This document shows positions 25,495 to 40,400 of a DNA stretch of 64,000 nt, one piece after another (positions within the stretch are counted from its first letter, which is position 1; every line of letters begins with the position of its first letter). Source of the DNA: Parelaphostrongylus tenuis (taxonomy: Eukaryota; Nematoda; Chromadorea; Rhabditida; Metastrongylidae). The notes under the pieces were generated by a model. The model had not been told where the DNA came from and did no database searches. It was given only the letters and a program-made list of their open reading frames with translations. The translations under genes and the position numbers were made by a program. The stretch is from positions 5,001 through 69,000 of the forward strand of contig JAHQIW010000263.1 in NCBI GenBank assembly GCA_019055375.1, given 5' to 3'.

Positions 25495-28400
25495 TCAGAA
25501 TGAAGGCATGCTGACAGAGTCATTTATAGGAAGGCCTTGCTTGTAGAGATTGATGAGCTTCTGCAGATGTCTGTGTTCGTCGACTTGTTCAAATACCGTC
25601 GGCGCCGACAACACGATTCCTGAATCAGAACAAAACTTAATGCGGGCGGCATACCCATACGGTGCATAACTTATGAATTCCTTCATAAGAGTCAAACAGA
25701 ATTGCAGCACAGTCAAACTAGTGCAACTAAATCAAAGCTATATTAGTTTTTGCTCAATATAACACTAGAATCACATTTTTTATCCATCAAGTCTCACAGC
25801 TATCTCAAGGCACACATTTTTTTCAAAATCATTCTTTACGCCTCTTGCGCTTTTGTGAGCACTTTTCTCCTTTGATATCACGAACAACAGAATGACAATC
25901 TCAAAAAAGTCCTTTGTTTCAAATTGATTATTGACTAGGAAAATAAAACTGATTTCAATGCGCCAGCTAGTCATGTTGTGATTGATTAGTCGCAAGTGTG
26001 CTCGTAAATTTCACTGTGGTCCAAGATATGATGGTGTCAGAAATGACCACTATTTTTTCTGCACAAATCTTGAAACTAATACATGTTGTCTATAACACAC
26101 TAAAATTTTGTTCACATCAGATCTAGTCAATGTTTGCTATTTCGCGGTTATAGCTCTCGTTCTCGTCTTTATCAATTGGTGGAATATTGAAACCGATAAT
26201 ACACCACTTAGTATGAACTGTACATACCTATAGTACCACCAAGAGTAATGCCAAAGAAGCCGTAAAGTAGAAGACGGTCCACCACCATTGCGACAAATTT
26301 CCAGTCATCTCGATACTGAACGGGTCAAGTGATATTTTGTACGGACATTATTTCGAAATTGTAAGAAATATCAAATAGACAACAGGCTTATTAGGCCTTA
26401 ATCTTTATGCTATATAAGGGACTTCCAGCGAGAAAAAGGATTCAGAGTTGTTACTGCTCAAGCTAGAGGACATATCCACAAGTACCGAATAGGGAGCGCT
26501 AGGTAAAAGCTATCGTGTAGTTTCCGGGAAAGCTGGTATTTAAGGACTGCGCTATTTAGAGTACCCATTCCTCAAATCACTTGAATAAAAGTGAGTTTTT
26601 TCGTCATAGGACAGAGAAACGTAAAGGAACTTCTTTTGCTGCATATATACTTTTCATAAAAGTGTTAGTGACCATTCCAAACATCGTACTTTTTTGCTTT
26701 TTTTGAGAAGGTTTTTATAGGGCCGTAGCATTCGGATCAAAATTATATTTCCCGCGCGCGGGCGCTCTCATTATTATCGTACACATATGTCGCTAGCCAA
26801 AGCTTTCCCTCAAACCTATCAACAATCATGAATAGCGTGATCTCTGGGAATTTTAAAACATATTTCGCTTGTAGAAAAGTCTTTTTACATAGCTTTGGCG
26901 GGGAAATTAAAGTTATATTTCGCACGCATCGCGCATTACCGTGTGGTTTTTGTTATTCGTTTGTAATTTATTTAACCGCTCTTTAGAAATTTCTAGGTTC
27001 CTTTATTTGAAATCGTAAAAAAAACTTCGTTCTATAGCTTTGAGCTTACACCTTTTGTTCCCATTTTAAATTGCTAAGTAAATGCGCTATTGAGCCTAAG
27101 CCTCAGCCTAAATCTAAACAACGTAAGCCTACACACAAAAAGCATATGAAAGTGTAGAGGAACACTACAGATATCAGAATCATTTGTTTTATATAGATTT
27201 TCTGTCAAAGTGGAGAAAATTTTGAATTCAATAACAGAAACCGTGATGTGGCGTAAACGTAAAAGAAAAAAACACATACGCGCCTGCGAGATCGTTTGAT
27301 CGCGTATCAGACCACATCCACGCACACACATTTATGCAAACTATTACACACCATAATTTCACCGATACTTTTCCTAGACTTTTGTATCATGTGTATTAAC
27401 CAGAGAACAACTGCCTTACCTGTTTCGTGGTTTCATCATCTTTCATGTTCTCGGTAATAAATTCGATAGCGTCAACGGCTCGCTGTGCGTCTGGAGCCAG
27501 TTCGTCATACGAAGGATGGCTGATTCGTATAAGCGGAGTTCCATCACTGTAAATAGAAGAACGCGGATCGATACAACCATAAACTCTTCAAAAAAACGAT
27601 TATTTTTGGGATAGGTCCTTTGCACTTTCCTTAGATTTACATTGAGCAAAAATTTCAACAAGGGATATTTTGAGCTCATCTATTCGATAACGACCTTTTT
27701 CTCCGTATAGCCTCAAGCATGTATCCTCTTTCATGGCCTAGAGATTTGCTTGTATGGAATTTTTCATAGTTTAGTAGTTGAAAGACTAATAATGCCATTG
27801 GAAAAATTTGTTTTTCGATTCTTAACAGATTATGGGTATGTTGTACGGTTCTTTTCTGTTACATAGAAACAAATGAAGAAACGACCTCTTTCCTTAAACA
27901 AGAATTTTTCATGAGAGTATTAATAATCAAGCGTAAACTTAAATCTCGAGAAACTGCTGTATGTGCTCGTTTTTTTTTTTTTTTTGATAGAGCCTTTCTT
28001 AGTGTTACAGCAGAAGAAAGTTTTGTGCTTTGATAAGCGAATTTGTCGCGGGACAGAGCTCTTCCTTTGAATTATAAGTAACCATTGGATAGCGTGAATT
28101 TCGATGATTTCAACGCTGTGCTTCTCAAAAAAAAACCCGTTTCAATGCAGTGTAACAGTGAATATAAGATTGAGTTTTACATACGCCGCACATTTGGTTG
28201 TCGGCTAGTAGGTATGAATGGTCGTGGATCGATATGCGATCATTCGATTGTGGTGGCGCGACCCACATGTGTAGAGAGATTTTTGTTATTCAATTTAGGA
28301 TTTCGTCCGTTTCAAAAAAACTTTATATAGAACGTATGACTCTGCCACTACAAGATTTCCTATACAGGTTCATATGCTTTTCGTGCTTCCAGCAAAATAA

Positions 28401-31400
28401 TAAGCGCGTGGCGGTAGTGAAACATGGTTTTATTTTAGTTGCTACAGCACTATAAAAAAGCTTCTCAAAAACAAGCATGTATGGCAGTCTCCCAAGTTCT
28501 AAGTTTTCGAATGATCACTAAAACTTTCTTTAATAGTTCTTGTTCAGCGAGAGAGATCGTTTCTTCATTTGTTCCCGTCTAGCAAAAAAAAAAAACCATT
28601 ATGTTTAATTTCATTTTGAAACATTGCAGGTTTCTTATCAATGATATGAAAGAAAATGTCTTTCTCGATTTTTCATAATTGTGGCCATTTTCACTTGCCC
28701 GATTCATCAGAAAGCGGGTTATTGGTGAGCGCCAAGTGAGCGCGCATTGAAATCAAGACGAATGGTTAGAACTGTACAGAACTCTACTACTAAAATCAAT
28801 GTCCACTGCCACGCAGAGGTAAAAGAAGACCAAAAAAACTGAATAGTCACGAATGAACAGACATATAATGGATTACTTAGATGTATTTGCTATACATACC
28901 TATGCCAGTTCATCAATAGCATATTCTATACAGACAACTAACATTTTCTCACCACACTTTTCTAATTTTGGCTCTTTACCATTCGTTCATCAACCACAAA
29001 ACCTAGAAATGGCCTAGCTAGAACGTTCACATCAACGACATGAAGCTGGAAGCTAGAAGGGCGTTTGGAAGCGACTATCAGTGTGAATGGGTGAGCGCGT
29101 TCTCTGTTATCACTTCACTGCAGAACAGCATTTGCAGACGCATAACATCAAAAGGCTGTCTGGAAGCTCATGGACTCAACAGAATTTGACATACATGTAC
29201 GAGAGTAGATATGTCACTCTTCTAAACGTTAGTGATAGTATGAAGGAGGAAGAAGGTGCCTGTAAGTAACTACGCCACAACAGAAATATATGCTGGAGTG
29301 TCGAATACCGCTTCGGAAAGTGTTGGTCCTTTGCTTCAGGTGTGCTTGTGCGTTTTTTCCTCTTGAATCTCGTCTCAAGAATTTGAGAAGGATGCTCTAA
29401 CCAACCGAACGAGAACGATTTAACAGATAGAAACTTTCCATAACTTCCATAACCAGATCTCGAGCAGTTTTTCAACTGGCGGTCACTAATTCAGAAGAAA
29501 AGCACTCAGTGTGCTCAGTTTCTCGCAAACGAGTATTATCAAATGACTGTCCCTTACAACATTTGATTTACGCATAGATGGTGGTTCGACCACACATATC
29601 ATTCAATTCAGATGCTTGTTAGTGAAAAGGGTGTGCTAGAGAATGTATAATATACGCTATGAAAGCTGGAACGAAGAAAAATTTGCTAAGGCAAGGTGAT
29701 TCAAAATGAGTGCGCAATATGGACATTTTGAAGAATGCTGCAGTGAAAGCATTCGAAGAAAACAACCGCAAAAACAACGAACACTTCATGCACCAAATCT
29801 CAAAAAACTTCAGACAAAATGCAGGCTTCACTTATTTACAGAACTAAGAAGCTTAATCAAGTGTGGAAATTAGTGGCGACGACGTGATGACGTCGCAACA
29901 TTGTGGTGGACTGCAACTGTAAAGTGGAATGCCCATACGGTCAGAAGGATAGTAAAGTTGCACGGAAGAGCATTTTCTTTTGGCTAAAACATGGAAGTAG
30001 GCTGGATCACAGTGAGTAATACCAATAGACCATCAAACTCTAAGAGACAACATTGCGAAGAGCAGGAACTAAGGCTGATATTGATACTTGTAGTAAACTG
30101 TTTTACTTTTCTTTCCTTTTATTTTTTGATAATTGTAAACAGTGAATACTACCCAAATATCATCAACCTCTAGAAGACAACACTGCGAAGAGCAGGAACT
30201 AAGGTTGATTTTAATATTTGTAAATCGTTTCCCTTCATATCATACAGAAAAGGAGAGTAGAACCGATAAAAAAAGAAACTGACAGCAACTTCTATTACAA
30301 TAATTCACTTCAGAAATCATCTTGCGATGAAAGCTTCGTACAAGTACAAGATCAAGCAGTACATGATGTGAGCTTTTCGTTTGACTTTTGATCAGTACAA
30401 CACTGCAGATGAGGCTTCAGCTATTCTCAGTACTCAAAAATTGCACTCGCTTCTGGAATACTTCCCAATTGGATACGAGGAAAATTATCTTTACACTTAA
30501 CCCTTTTCACGACCAATTAATCACGCTGTGGATCTTCGGTCTATTACACGGTTCCGAAAATAGAGGTGAAAGCTTCAAAAAAAAAGAGTTAAGTGTCCAA
30601 AAAAGTAGTTTTAAAGTGCCGTGTGTACCGTAATCTGTACACTGTCCGAAATGCGCGTTCGCGCGTGTACCGATATCTATACGTATGGTCGCGAAAGGAT
30701 CAACCAGTTAAGAGGTTTACAGATGCTCAACGCGAGCAAAATTACCAAATTACAGGGAAAAAAGTGAAATTACCGAACGCTATCAGCAGCACGGCAGTGT
30801 GGATGGTGATTTTGCATAGCCAGATGTTGAGTGCTTCCTTTACTGTTCGAGGAATTGTTGCTTTTATGATGCAGTACGTTCTTTCTTCGAGGACGTTGCA
30901 TGCATAACAATAACGGCAACCACTATAATACATTAGCCTCAGTGAAAATGTTCTCTGAGCAACAGTTAAAAACTAGTATTTACATTGTCCATTTTCCTTT
31001 TGCATTTTCGCTAAAGACTATCATCTTGAAAAAAAGTTTCTAATATAACAGAAAAACTGATCGGAAATGAACAATTTGTAGAGAGTCAAAAAGCCAATGC
31101 ATAACCCAAACTTATTTAAATCCTACGACAGCGCAAGTGCTCAACTATAAAATGAAACGGCTTTTTTAGACATGTTTAACCAAAAAAAATCTCGTTATTC
31201 TGTTGTTTCTTGTGCACTGAGATAGAAGAAAGAGCAGGCGTCCCACCGTCAGCTCCAACAAACGCATATAATTAAGCTACACGAAAACGTCCTTAAACCA
31301 AACTTATTAATGAACCGCCTAGCAGCAATGGTAAGACTTTTCGACTGATTTACTGATTGTAATGGCAACTGATATAAGTTGTTGTAAACTGATGCAAAGG

Positions 31401-34400
31401 CTTTCTACTGAAATCAACTGACGTCCAAAAAGACGCTTCGAACCCATGGCGGAAGTCGATGAGTGATTGGAGATCGGAAATAGATATTGCAGATGACAAC
31501 AGTTATCAGGATTGTGATGATATTGAGTACGAACGTCAGCAGAAGATATTTTGCCACTAGCGGAATTGACAACGACGTCGGTGGCAGAATTTTTGATACT
31601 AATAGAAGAAACACAACGATTGAGAGTAGTACGTTCATCGTCAAACCCATTTTTTCACCTGAAAATTAAATTATTTCAAAGGCTAAATTACTGCACCTCA
31701 AAAATTTCCCATTAGATTTTTGTTCCTATTTTTGATCTAGAGCTCAGAACACTCGTAAAGGCTCTGGTTTACAGATGGCGATAATTTTTTGGTTACTACA
31801 ATAGTTTTGATAACATGACGACATCATCCATCCTACCATTCCAGAAGGAATTTGTTCGCAGCAGAAACAAAGGAAAACAAATTGTAGGTACTAGAAAATA
31901 TAATTCTTTCTGACAAAACAAAAAGTATCGCAAAGGCAAACATCTACACATTTCAATGCTTTTGAGTGGCAAAATTCACTGTGAAGTAATACGATATTTG
32001 CTTGTTCTAAGATTAAAGACTTGGGTAATTTCGCATCATCGATTCATTTCTATATAGAGTCACAAGAAGATGCTAACTCTTCAGGTTTCTAAATTCCACT
32101 CACGGAAATGTCATAAGAAAACTGGAATGTGACAGTGAAGGTCACTGATTTGTAGCTTTACCGTCCTTGTCACGGTGATCGTACGGCTCTTACGTCAAGC
32201 ATAAATAACTAACTAATTAATTAATTACCTCATTTCTCTGTAGTTTGACCATTGAATGTTTAAAAATTAAACACTACAATAGTAGAACAGTAACTATTCG
32301 CATCTTCTTTTCCTTTGGAATTGATTTTGACTTAGTTTTTTCATTCAAATAATGGGCTAAGATACGGATTCGGACAACAAACCGGAAGCAGTAGGCAAGT
32401 AGAAGACGGTAACGTTCAGAAAAGCCAACAACACTGTTGGAAGAATCAGAACGACAGTGTAGAATAACGTTTTTCTCCTGGAAATTTTTTTTACTAATGT
32501 AATGATGTGGACCTATCTCGAGATCATTGCCCTTTTTCCTTTCGTGCCATGCTTAACTCTCAGAAAAGTAGCCCTAAAAACAAATCGTAGAAGCAAGTCA
32601 CAGAGTTAGAGAGATCAAAACTCCACATGAGTAATCTACAGCCACATGGATTTCACAAATATTATGATTACATAGCCATCGTATGTGAACATCACGAAGT
32701 CTATAACGTTCTTCTGACTTCCTATTAGATATCATTAGGATCAAGTGTTACGATAAGACAGAGTCATAGAGGTTTGAGAGCTTGGCAAGAACTATGGGGT
32801 ATTTTAACTTCAAATAAAACCAAGCTGACCGTAAGATGCCAGAAACTAACCTGATTCGAACTTGAAACTCGATTCGGCTACGGTCTTCGGTGAGAATCGC
32901 TGGCGCATCCATCATGTCCCAGATGGACGACGTCGCGTACTCGGAGAAATCAACCCGGTCAGAATGAAGAAAATCAAGTTTGAGTTCATCGCGATTGTAC
33001 TGGAAGACAGTCAGTGTAGAAGTGTAGAAGCTAACAGATATTTGGATCCACAACCAACCCCACTGATCACATATCGTACTCATGACTTGTGGCAACCTGT
33101 AAGAGCATTTTGGGAGGAACTGCGACCGTTCAAGTTGATTTTAATGATATCGCTTACTCAGAACATTTGCGTCTATAGTGGTCCGCGAATTCTTGACACT
33201 TGTCTCTCTATATTACCCAATCCCACATGTGCGAACCCATTACTTCGCGCATTCTATTCATATTTTCGCAGGTACCATTGACGAAGAACGTCGAACTTGC
33301 GTGTGGGTTCGACAACTATTTGACTTCGCCTCTTTATGAATGCCGCTATATATCGATATAGTCGATTCTTCAAGGATATCTGGTACTGCGTGACATCATG
33401 TTCCGAAGTCCTCATTTAAGACTCTTGTCAGCTTTCATGGCTCGAAGGCGGCCTTTTCCAGAAAAGTCAGGCAAACTTGGCGATTACGACTGCATGGAAA
33501 GCTTATTGGCCCGCATTCTACAGTTTACAAAAACTGATTTTGGGACTGTTTTTTCAATTTTATGGATGGTATTAATATGTATTCAACACTGAAGTACAAC
33601 GATCACTGTTAACATGTGAAATTGTTCAAATTTTGAACTCAGTTAACGCAAATGACCTTAGCTAAGAGCAATCACGTTTAACATGTGCCCTATACTGAAG
33701 TATAACATTCCCATGACGTGAAAAATGTTCGAATGATGAACAATTTCAGTGCTCATGACCTTAGCTCAAGGCAATTATGCTTTAGAGAGTGAGAGGTGAT
33801 AAGCATATATCGCCTGAAAATAGGTGTGAACAATCCCAAGAATTAAGAGGACGCCAATCTATTACAAATGAACCATATCATGGAAATTAAGGTGGACAAG
33901 TACCGAACGTTTTTCTCGAGAAAACAACAAAACGTTGGAAATCCCAAACACGCTCATGAGCAGGTGGTGTTTCCTTCTACATCCAGTTCCCATCGTTGTA
34001 CTCAATAAAGCTGCTGAATCGTAGATCACAGTGACTTGAAACGTAGAAAAATTCAGGACATACTGTGCATATAATACGTGGTGATAAAGGCTGATGATTT
34101 ATCTAACAACGATGCTACAAACTAGACAACATCGTTTTTTTTCAAAACGATTCAAGGATTAGATTTATGGTAGATAACTACTCACCGTCCAACTTCCAAA
34201 CGTTAAACTGCACCTCTGGTCATCGAACGGGAAAAACTCGACATCTACAAATAATAAACCTACTATGTTTTCAAGAATATAACACCTTTCGCATGCTTTC
34301 ATTAGTAATTAACTGAGAAATAAGTAAGTGCTTCATAGTGAATTTCGACAAGGAAGAGAATACTCGGATAAAAATAAAATTGTAAAAATAAAGCAAAAAT

Positions 34401-37400
34401 GATATCACGTTGTTATATAAGTGGGTGTGGGTAACTCTAAACTCATTTAGAACTATCCTGGTGCATACTGCCGTTCTATATAATACACTAAATCTATTTT
34501 AAAATAATTGATAATCGCTACAGACTAAGATTATTCAGAAATTGAAACGAATCTCCATAGGCAGGAAGAAATCGGTCTAGGTCATTATGATGTGATGAGG
34601 AAACCTCATTGAAGAGAAATTAATTGGAATCCTTAGAATACATTCGTAAAGCACGTCGATGTTCCTAACCTTAGGCGATAATATCACAATCTGATAATGT
34701 GATAACATGTCTTGAGCCTTTTATGAGATCTGGTACGGCACTTATACAGGCACTTTGTCACTCAACATATGGTGGTGATTTAATAACTCGTCGCGATTCC
34801 GCTATAATTTGGGGGTATATTCCCATACAAGGGATCGGTTGACCCGAAAGACATTGTGTCACTGAGAAGCCTGTAAAACCGAAACAGCAGCTATCTAATG
34901 CTGTATAATTGCCGTAACAGACCTCATTGAAGGCGCAAAACATGTTGTCATGTTATCAGATTATCAGATTGTTAAATTTTGAGCGAAGTCTATCTAATCA
35001 GTCGAGAGTAAAGATGATGTCACATACACGTGTTTTGATTTTGCGATCTCGTCAGTCGGGCACTTACCCTTTCTCCTCTTTTGCCAATTCTGTATGGGTG
35101 CTCCAGTCCCCACACTAAGAATTAACGACGACGACAGTCACCGAACACAGAATGTTGCACACTCAATTGCCCTTGGCTAGTATATTCAATATATCATATC
35201 TTTCGCTTCGAGTGTTTTCTTAAGACACTGCTCAAAATTCAATATGCCTTGCAATCATTTTTGAGCCACGCATGTCAGTGGTCTGTCAAACAGGGCTAAC
35301 TTATAGAGCCCGATACACGTGTTTCGACCTTGGAATTTCGTCTGTCAATCGACCCTCTTTGATAGACCACTGACATGCTGGCTCAAAATTGATTGCAAGG
35401 CGTATTGAATTTTGAGCAGTGGTCTTAAGAAAACACTCGAAATGAAAGATAATGTCACAATCAAAATCTAACAGATTGAGTACACCATTGGCTTGTCTCA
35501 AAGACTTAGGCCTTGTTGAAGAAAAATGACATACTGGGATTCGAAACTATTGGATAAAACGGCTGGCTGAAACATTGTCAGGCTTTCCGTGTCGGATATA
35601 TTAGATAGCTATACTGAAGTCGAACAAAAAATTGGAGTGAAATTCTATGAGATAAAATTAAACAGTTCCCTCTGATTAGGAGAGAGCATATGATAACCGA
35701 TCTCATTCGCTGGTGAGGGACTTTTCACAGGAGTGTTACTAACCGTCCGAAAGCTGGGACTTGAGGCTACAGTGCCACGTTGTCCGGTTTTTCAAAACAC
35801 CCCTTTATAACGCCGTAACACTCAAAATAAGATCATGTTTCTTAGAACCACGCGTTTTTTCTCTTATCTTACATATATTTCGCTGGAAAAAAAACTTTTC
35901 TTAGAGTGTCAGTACTCAAACTATAGCACAAGCTTCAAAGAACTCAAAAATATGCTTGCTTTCAAAAAGCTCTATTGATCTTTGGTCTCCTCTGGTCTTT
36001 TGGTTTCTGCTATAAACTTCGACGGAAATAGCTCTTTTTTCAAAATATTAGCATTCATCTGATAGCCTAATGCTTCGTGATTCTAGCGATGTGCTTATTT
36101 CCCAGAAATACTATTTAGCAGAGAAGATACGATTGAGTTCTACATTTGTGCCAACGTTGTTTACCGACTATTCGATAAGGCGAGAGAGGGCCGTGGCGGG
36201 GGGCGTTGGGAGGGGGGGGGGGGGGGAGGAGCGAGGCGGGACGACCGATATTTGGTTATTAATTGGGAATTTTTCCTTCGTTTTAAAAGAAGCTCCAGAT
36301 AAAACGATTGATTAAGATACTACGAAAAACAACTCTACACATAGAAATGTTTTTTCGCTTCCAGCGATTTATACGCGTGATGAATAATCAAGGCAAAAGG
36401 CGAGTGTGAGACATAATTTTTAAACTGGATGCTACAGCGTTATAAAGGGATGTTCTGATAAACGGGGGACGTAGAACTGTAGCCTCAAGTCTCAGCTCTC
36501 GAACGGTCACTAACACTCCTATAAAAATTCGCTCACTGGCGAATGAGATCGGTTTCTCATTTGCCCTCTCCTAATGAAAAGAGAACCAATTAAGCATTCA
36601 TTGAAAATTCAAATAGCCCGCCTGAAAAAGAAATTGGAGGTAGAAGATTCTAGGCAAACGAACCGATGATGCAGCTGCTCTTGTAGATTGCTGGTGGCAC
36701 CCATAGCACCTCGCCAGTGTGATGAACAAGCGCATTGCACATGAACGACACCTCGTAATTGCCGTCGGCGCTGTGAACATAATTATTTATTCGTTCGCTC
36801 ATAGACAGACATAAAAAATAAAGTAGAGCCTACGGTCGAGATCAATTCTTTTCCTAGAGATACGTCAGCGCATCCGACTCTGACCCTATTGTAGAAGTTA
36901 ATGAATACGTATTTGACTATCAAATCGCTTCTGAGCCTAACGATGTAGCAAATCATTGCCCATGACCTCATAGGGTAAGTTTGCTATCAGATCCTAACTT
37001 CGAGAGGTTAATGGAATAATGGGTTTCCTAGGATTATTTTTCCATCATTCGTTGCCAGAAAGACCACGAAATATGGTCAGAAAAAGCAGATCTTAAGACA
37101 CTGTTTTTGGCCGATGAAATCAGCTCATGTACCGAAACCAGCACACGTGGCGATGAAACGTCCAATTCGTTATGGACACTGTCGTCTCCCATAGAGCCCC
37201 TAATGAGTGAAAAGAGTAAAAACGCGAAGTACCTTCCCATTAAGCATGAGCGGACCGCGTTCGGACTGGTAATTGGTGAACAAACTTTGTATAATAAACA
37301 GTTTTGAATAGATCGAAAGAGTGAGATACGGTGCGAAATAACACTACGAAAAGCCTACGCATGTATCAAACCATCTAAAAATTTCTCTGGACCACCTACG

Positions 37401-40400
37401 TCTCTGTGTTCTTGTCTTAACCCTTTCGGGACTGTGGGCCCACCTTCCCTGCATCTCTAACTCTCAGCGTGGCGACGCTGGACGGTCTGCTCCACCCCAT
37501 TTGCATCCCTGATTCCCAGCGTGAGAACGCAATGAACGCATTATTTTATCATTTCAATTGTATACTGTTGTTATTTTCCCACTTATTACATCACAATAAT
37601 ATTTACGTGTAACATGAGATATAAAGTGATAATACAATTGAAAAATAATAATAAAATAATAATACAATTGAAATAATACAGCAATACATTCACTGCGTTC
37701 CCACGTTGGGGAATGGAGAGCAGAGCAGGCGAGTCCACGGTCGCGAAAGGGTTAAGTCACACCTCTCAAGGAACGAATGATGAATAGGACACAAAAATCA
37801 GTAACTAAGTAACGAATAAAGAAATTCGAACTCAAACTGACTTATTGAAAAGTACGATGTCGGGAAGCCAGATCTTGTCCGGAGCGACACGGATCTGCTT
37901 TATGCCGTCATAGTTGTTCGGATCCCACTGCATTTGGAAATCTTGCCACTTCTAAAATCAAACTCTAGCGCATTCAAGAAGAACATGACGTCCGTCATGC
38001 ATTGATTCAAATGCTATTATGGGCAAACAGAGTGACTGCTTCTTTGTTTTTCAAAACATCATAACTGGGTTCATGCTGGACCTTACTATTTGCACCAAAA
38101 ACCATTATAATCTTCAGAGCTTTTCCGAAGGAATACAGGACTTTTTTAGTCATACTGGGATTTTCAGCTCCTCGGTATCCACAAAACTTCTACTAGTTTT
38201 CAAAGGAAAATCGCGTATTCAAAAACAAAATCACATGAGCGAAAAGCATTATTTCACGCAGAAGATGAGGCGGAAGTCCCGAAAATCCGACTTTCCTCTA
38301 GATTTTTCGATAATTTTGAATAGAAAACATTGTAATTTATTCTGAAATGACATGTACCCTTGATACAAACTTTCCTATAGAAGCCTATGAGGCCTTAAAC
38401 TTCTCAGCAGTTTCAAAGATCAAAACACTCCGTTCAGCTTCCGGAAAATCAAACCAAGAGCTTTGAAGAAACATGCATTTAAGTAAATAAACAACTTAAT
38501 GCTAGATTTTCTTTCTAAATTTTCTTCTTAATCCGTCTTCACACTTATACCTTTATCTCGAGTGCTTTGTTTAGACCACGCTCAAATTTCAATAGATCCT
38601 TTCATTATTATTTGAGCCAATATGTCATGTGGTCTGGTAAAGGCTCTTGTACAGCCCGAGACACGTGTTTCGTCCTTACAGACTCATCAGCCTGGCAGAA
38701 CCCGTCGTCTGTCGATCTTTCCATAGTCAGTTCTCTCGGGAGCGTCACACTCCTTATATATAGTTATCGATAGTTATGATAAAAATACCAGCCAACTAGC
38801 AAACGAGTGCGAAAACACTCTGTGTTAGGTGAATGTTGCACCTGACATAGAGTGTAAAGCGTACGTCGTCGATAACTATATATAAGGAGTGTGACGCTCC
38901 CGAGAGAACTGACTATGAAAAGATCGACAGACGACGGGTTCTGCCCGGCTGATGAGTCTGTAAGGAGACGAAACACGTGTCTCGGGCTGTAAAAGAGCCT
39001 TACCAGACCACATGACATGTTGGCTCAAATAATGATGAAACGTTTTCACACTGTTTTTTTTTACTGTGTTGATTCCAGTGCTTCTAGCTATCAGCACAGT
39101 TAAAAAAAAAACACTGCGAAGACGGATCAATAGAGTGCCTATGAAAAGCTGTTGTAAAATAAATGAAAAATTATAATAGATACCGGAAGACATACTTTAA
39201 CAAGTCATGTTGGAGGAAAAAGATTGCCACTCACCATGGTCAGCCATACGTTCGTATGCATCACTTGCTCTTTCTCATCCTGAAATTACGATAGATAAGT
39301 CGACTACAGAAGCATTCTTCCAAATGATGGTTTAACTGCCTCATCGTGGCTGGCAGGTGTTCCTGGGTGTCTTGCTATGAAGAACAATGGGGGAAGTGGT
39401 TCAATCCCCAGCAGGGTCACCCAAGTCGAGAACGAGTCCGACGTTTCCATCCGGAGATCTCAGTTGGGAGTAAATCATGGCAGAAATGACCTCCAACTTG
39501 GTAGCTGCTAGTCGCAAGGTGGTAATCTCTCTCCGATCCACAACGGCCAATGATTGCTGTAATGTAGTGAGGACCTGGGAAGCCCGGCTAGTCCACTTCG
39601 TGATTCCAGGGAAGAAGACAGCAAAAGCAACACAGTTTCCGCGTGCTGGGGCTCGTATCATCAGTGAAGACGTCCGTCCAAGTATCCAAGTACGGAAGCA
39701 TTAAACTCTGCCTCTTCATCCGAAGGGATACTGTTACACTTTAGGTCTTCATATAACCTTTTGGTTCTTTTTGATTAAGAGGGAACAAATGAAAAACCGA
39801 TCTCATACGCTGAAGAACTTTTTATAAAAGTGCTAGTAACCATTCAAAGATTAAGAAATGAGGCTATATCCACACGTCGCAAGTTTTTTTTGGAAAACCC
39901 TCTTTTATAACTCTGTAACATTAGAAATAAAATCATGTTTTAAAAAACCACGTGTTTTTTCTTGTCTCGCTTATATTTCGCTGGAAAAACTTTCCTTAAA
40001 GTGTTAGTACACAAACTATTGCACAAGCTTCAAGGAATTCAAAGATGTGTTTGCTTTTCAAAAAGCTGTTTCGATCTTTTAATCTTCTCTGGACTTTTGA
40101 ATTTTTTCTTCGTTTTGATATGAACTCCAGATAAAACGATTGACTAAGATACTACGAAAATTCCCTACACATTGATATGCTTTACGGCTTCCAGTGAATT
40201 ATATGCGTAATAAAAAGGAAGGTGAAAGACGATTGTGAAACATCATTTTTGACTTGCATGCTACCGCGTCAAATAGGGGTGTTTTGAAAAACGGGCGACG
40301 TGGGGCGGTAGCCTTAATTCTCAGCTATCGAACGGTTACTATTACTCCTATGAAGATTTTCTCTCCGGCGAATGAGATTGCTATTTCATTCGTTCCCTCC

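Noticed and set aside
32862..33281. 139-codon plus-strand frame, the longest in the window
   Set aside because: Antisense shadow of the receptor exon at 32851-32999; no domain.
38567..39193. Three overlapping frames of 68-105 codons sharing the same peptide
   Set aside because: The same peptide appears on both strands because the locus is a palindrome.
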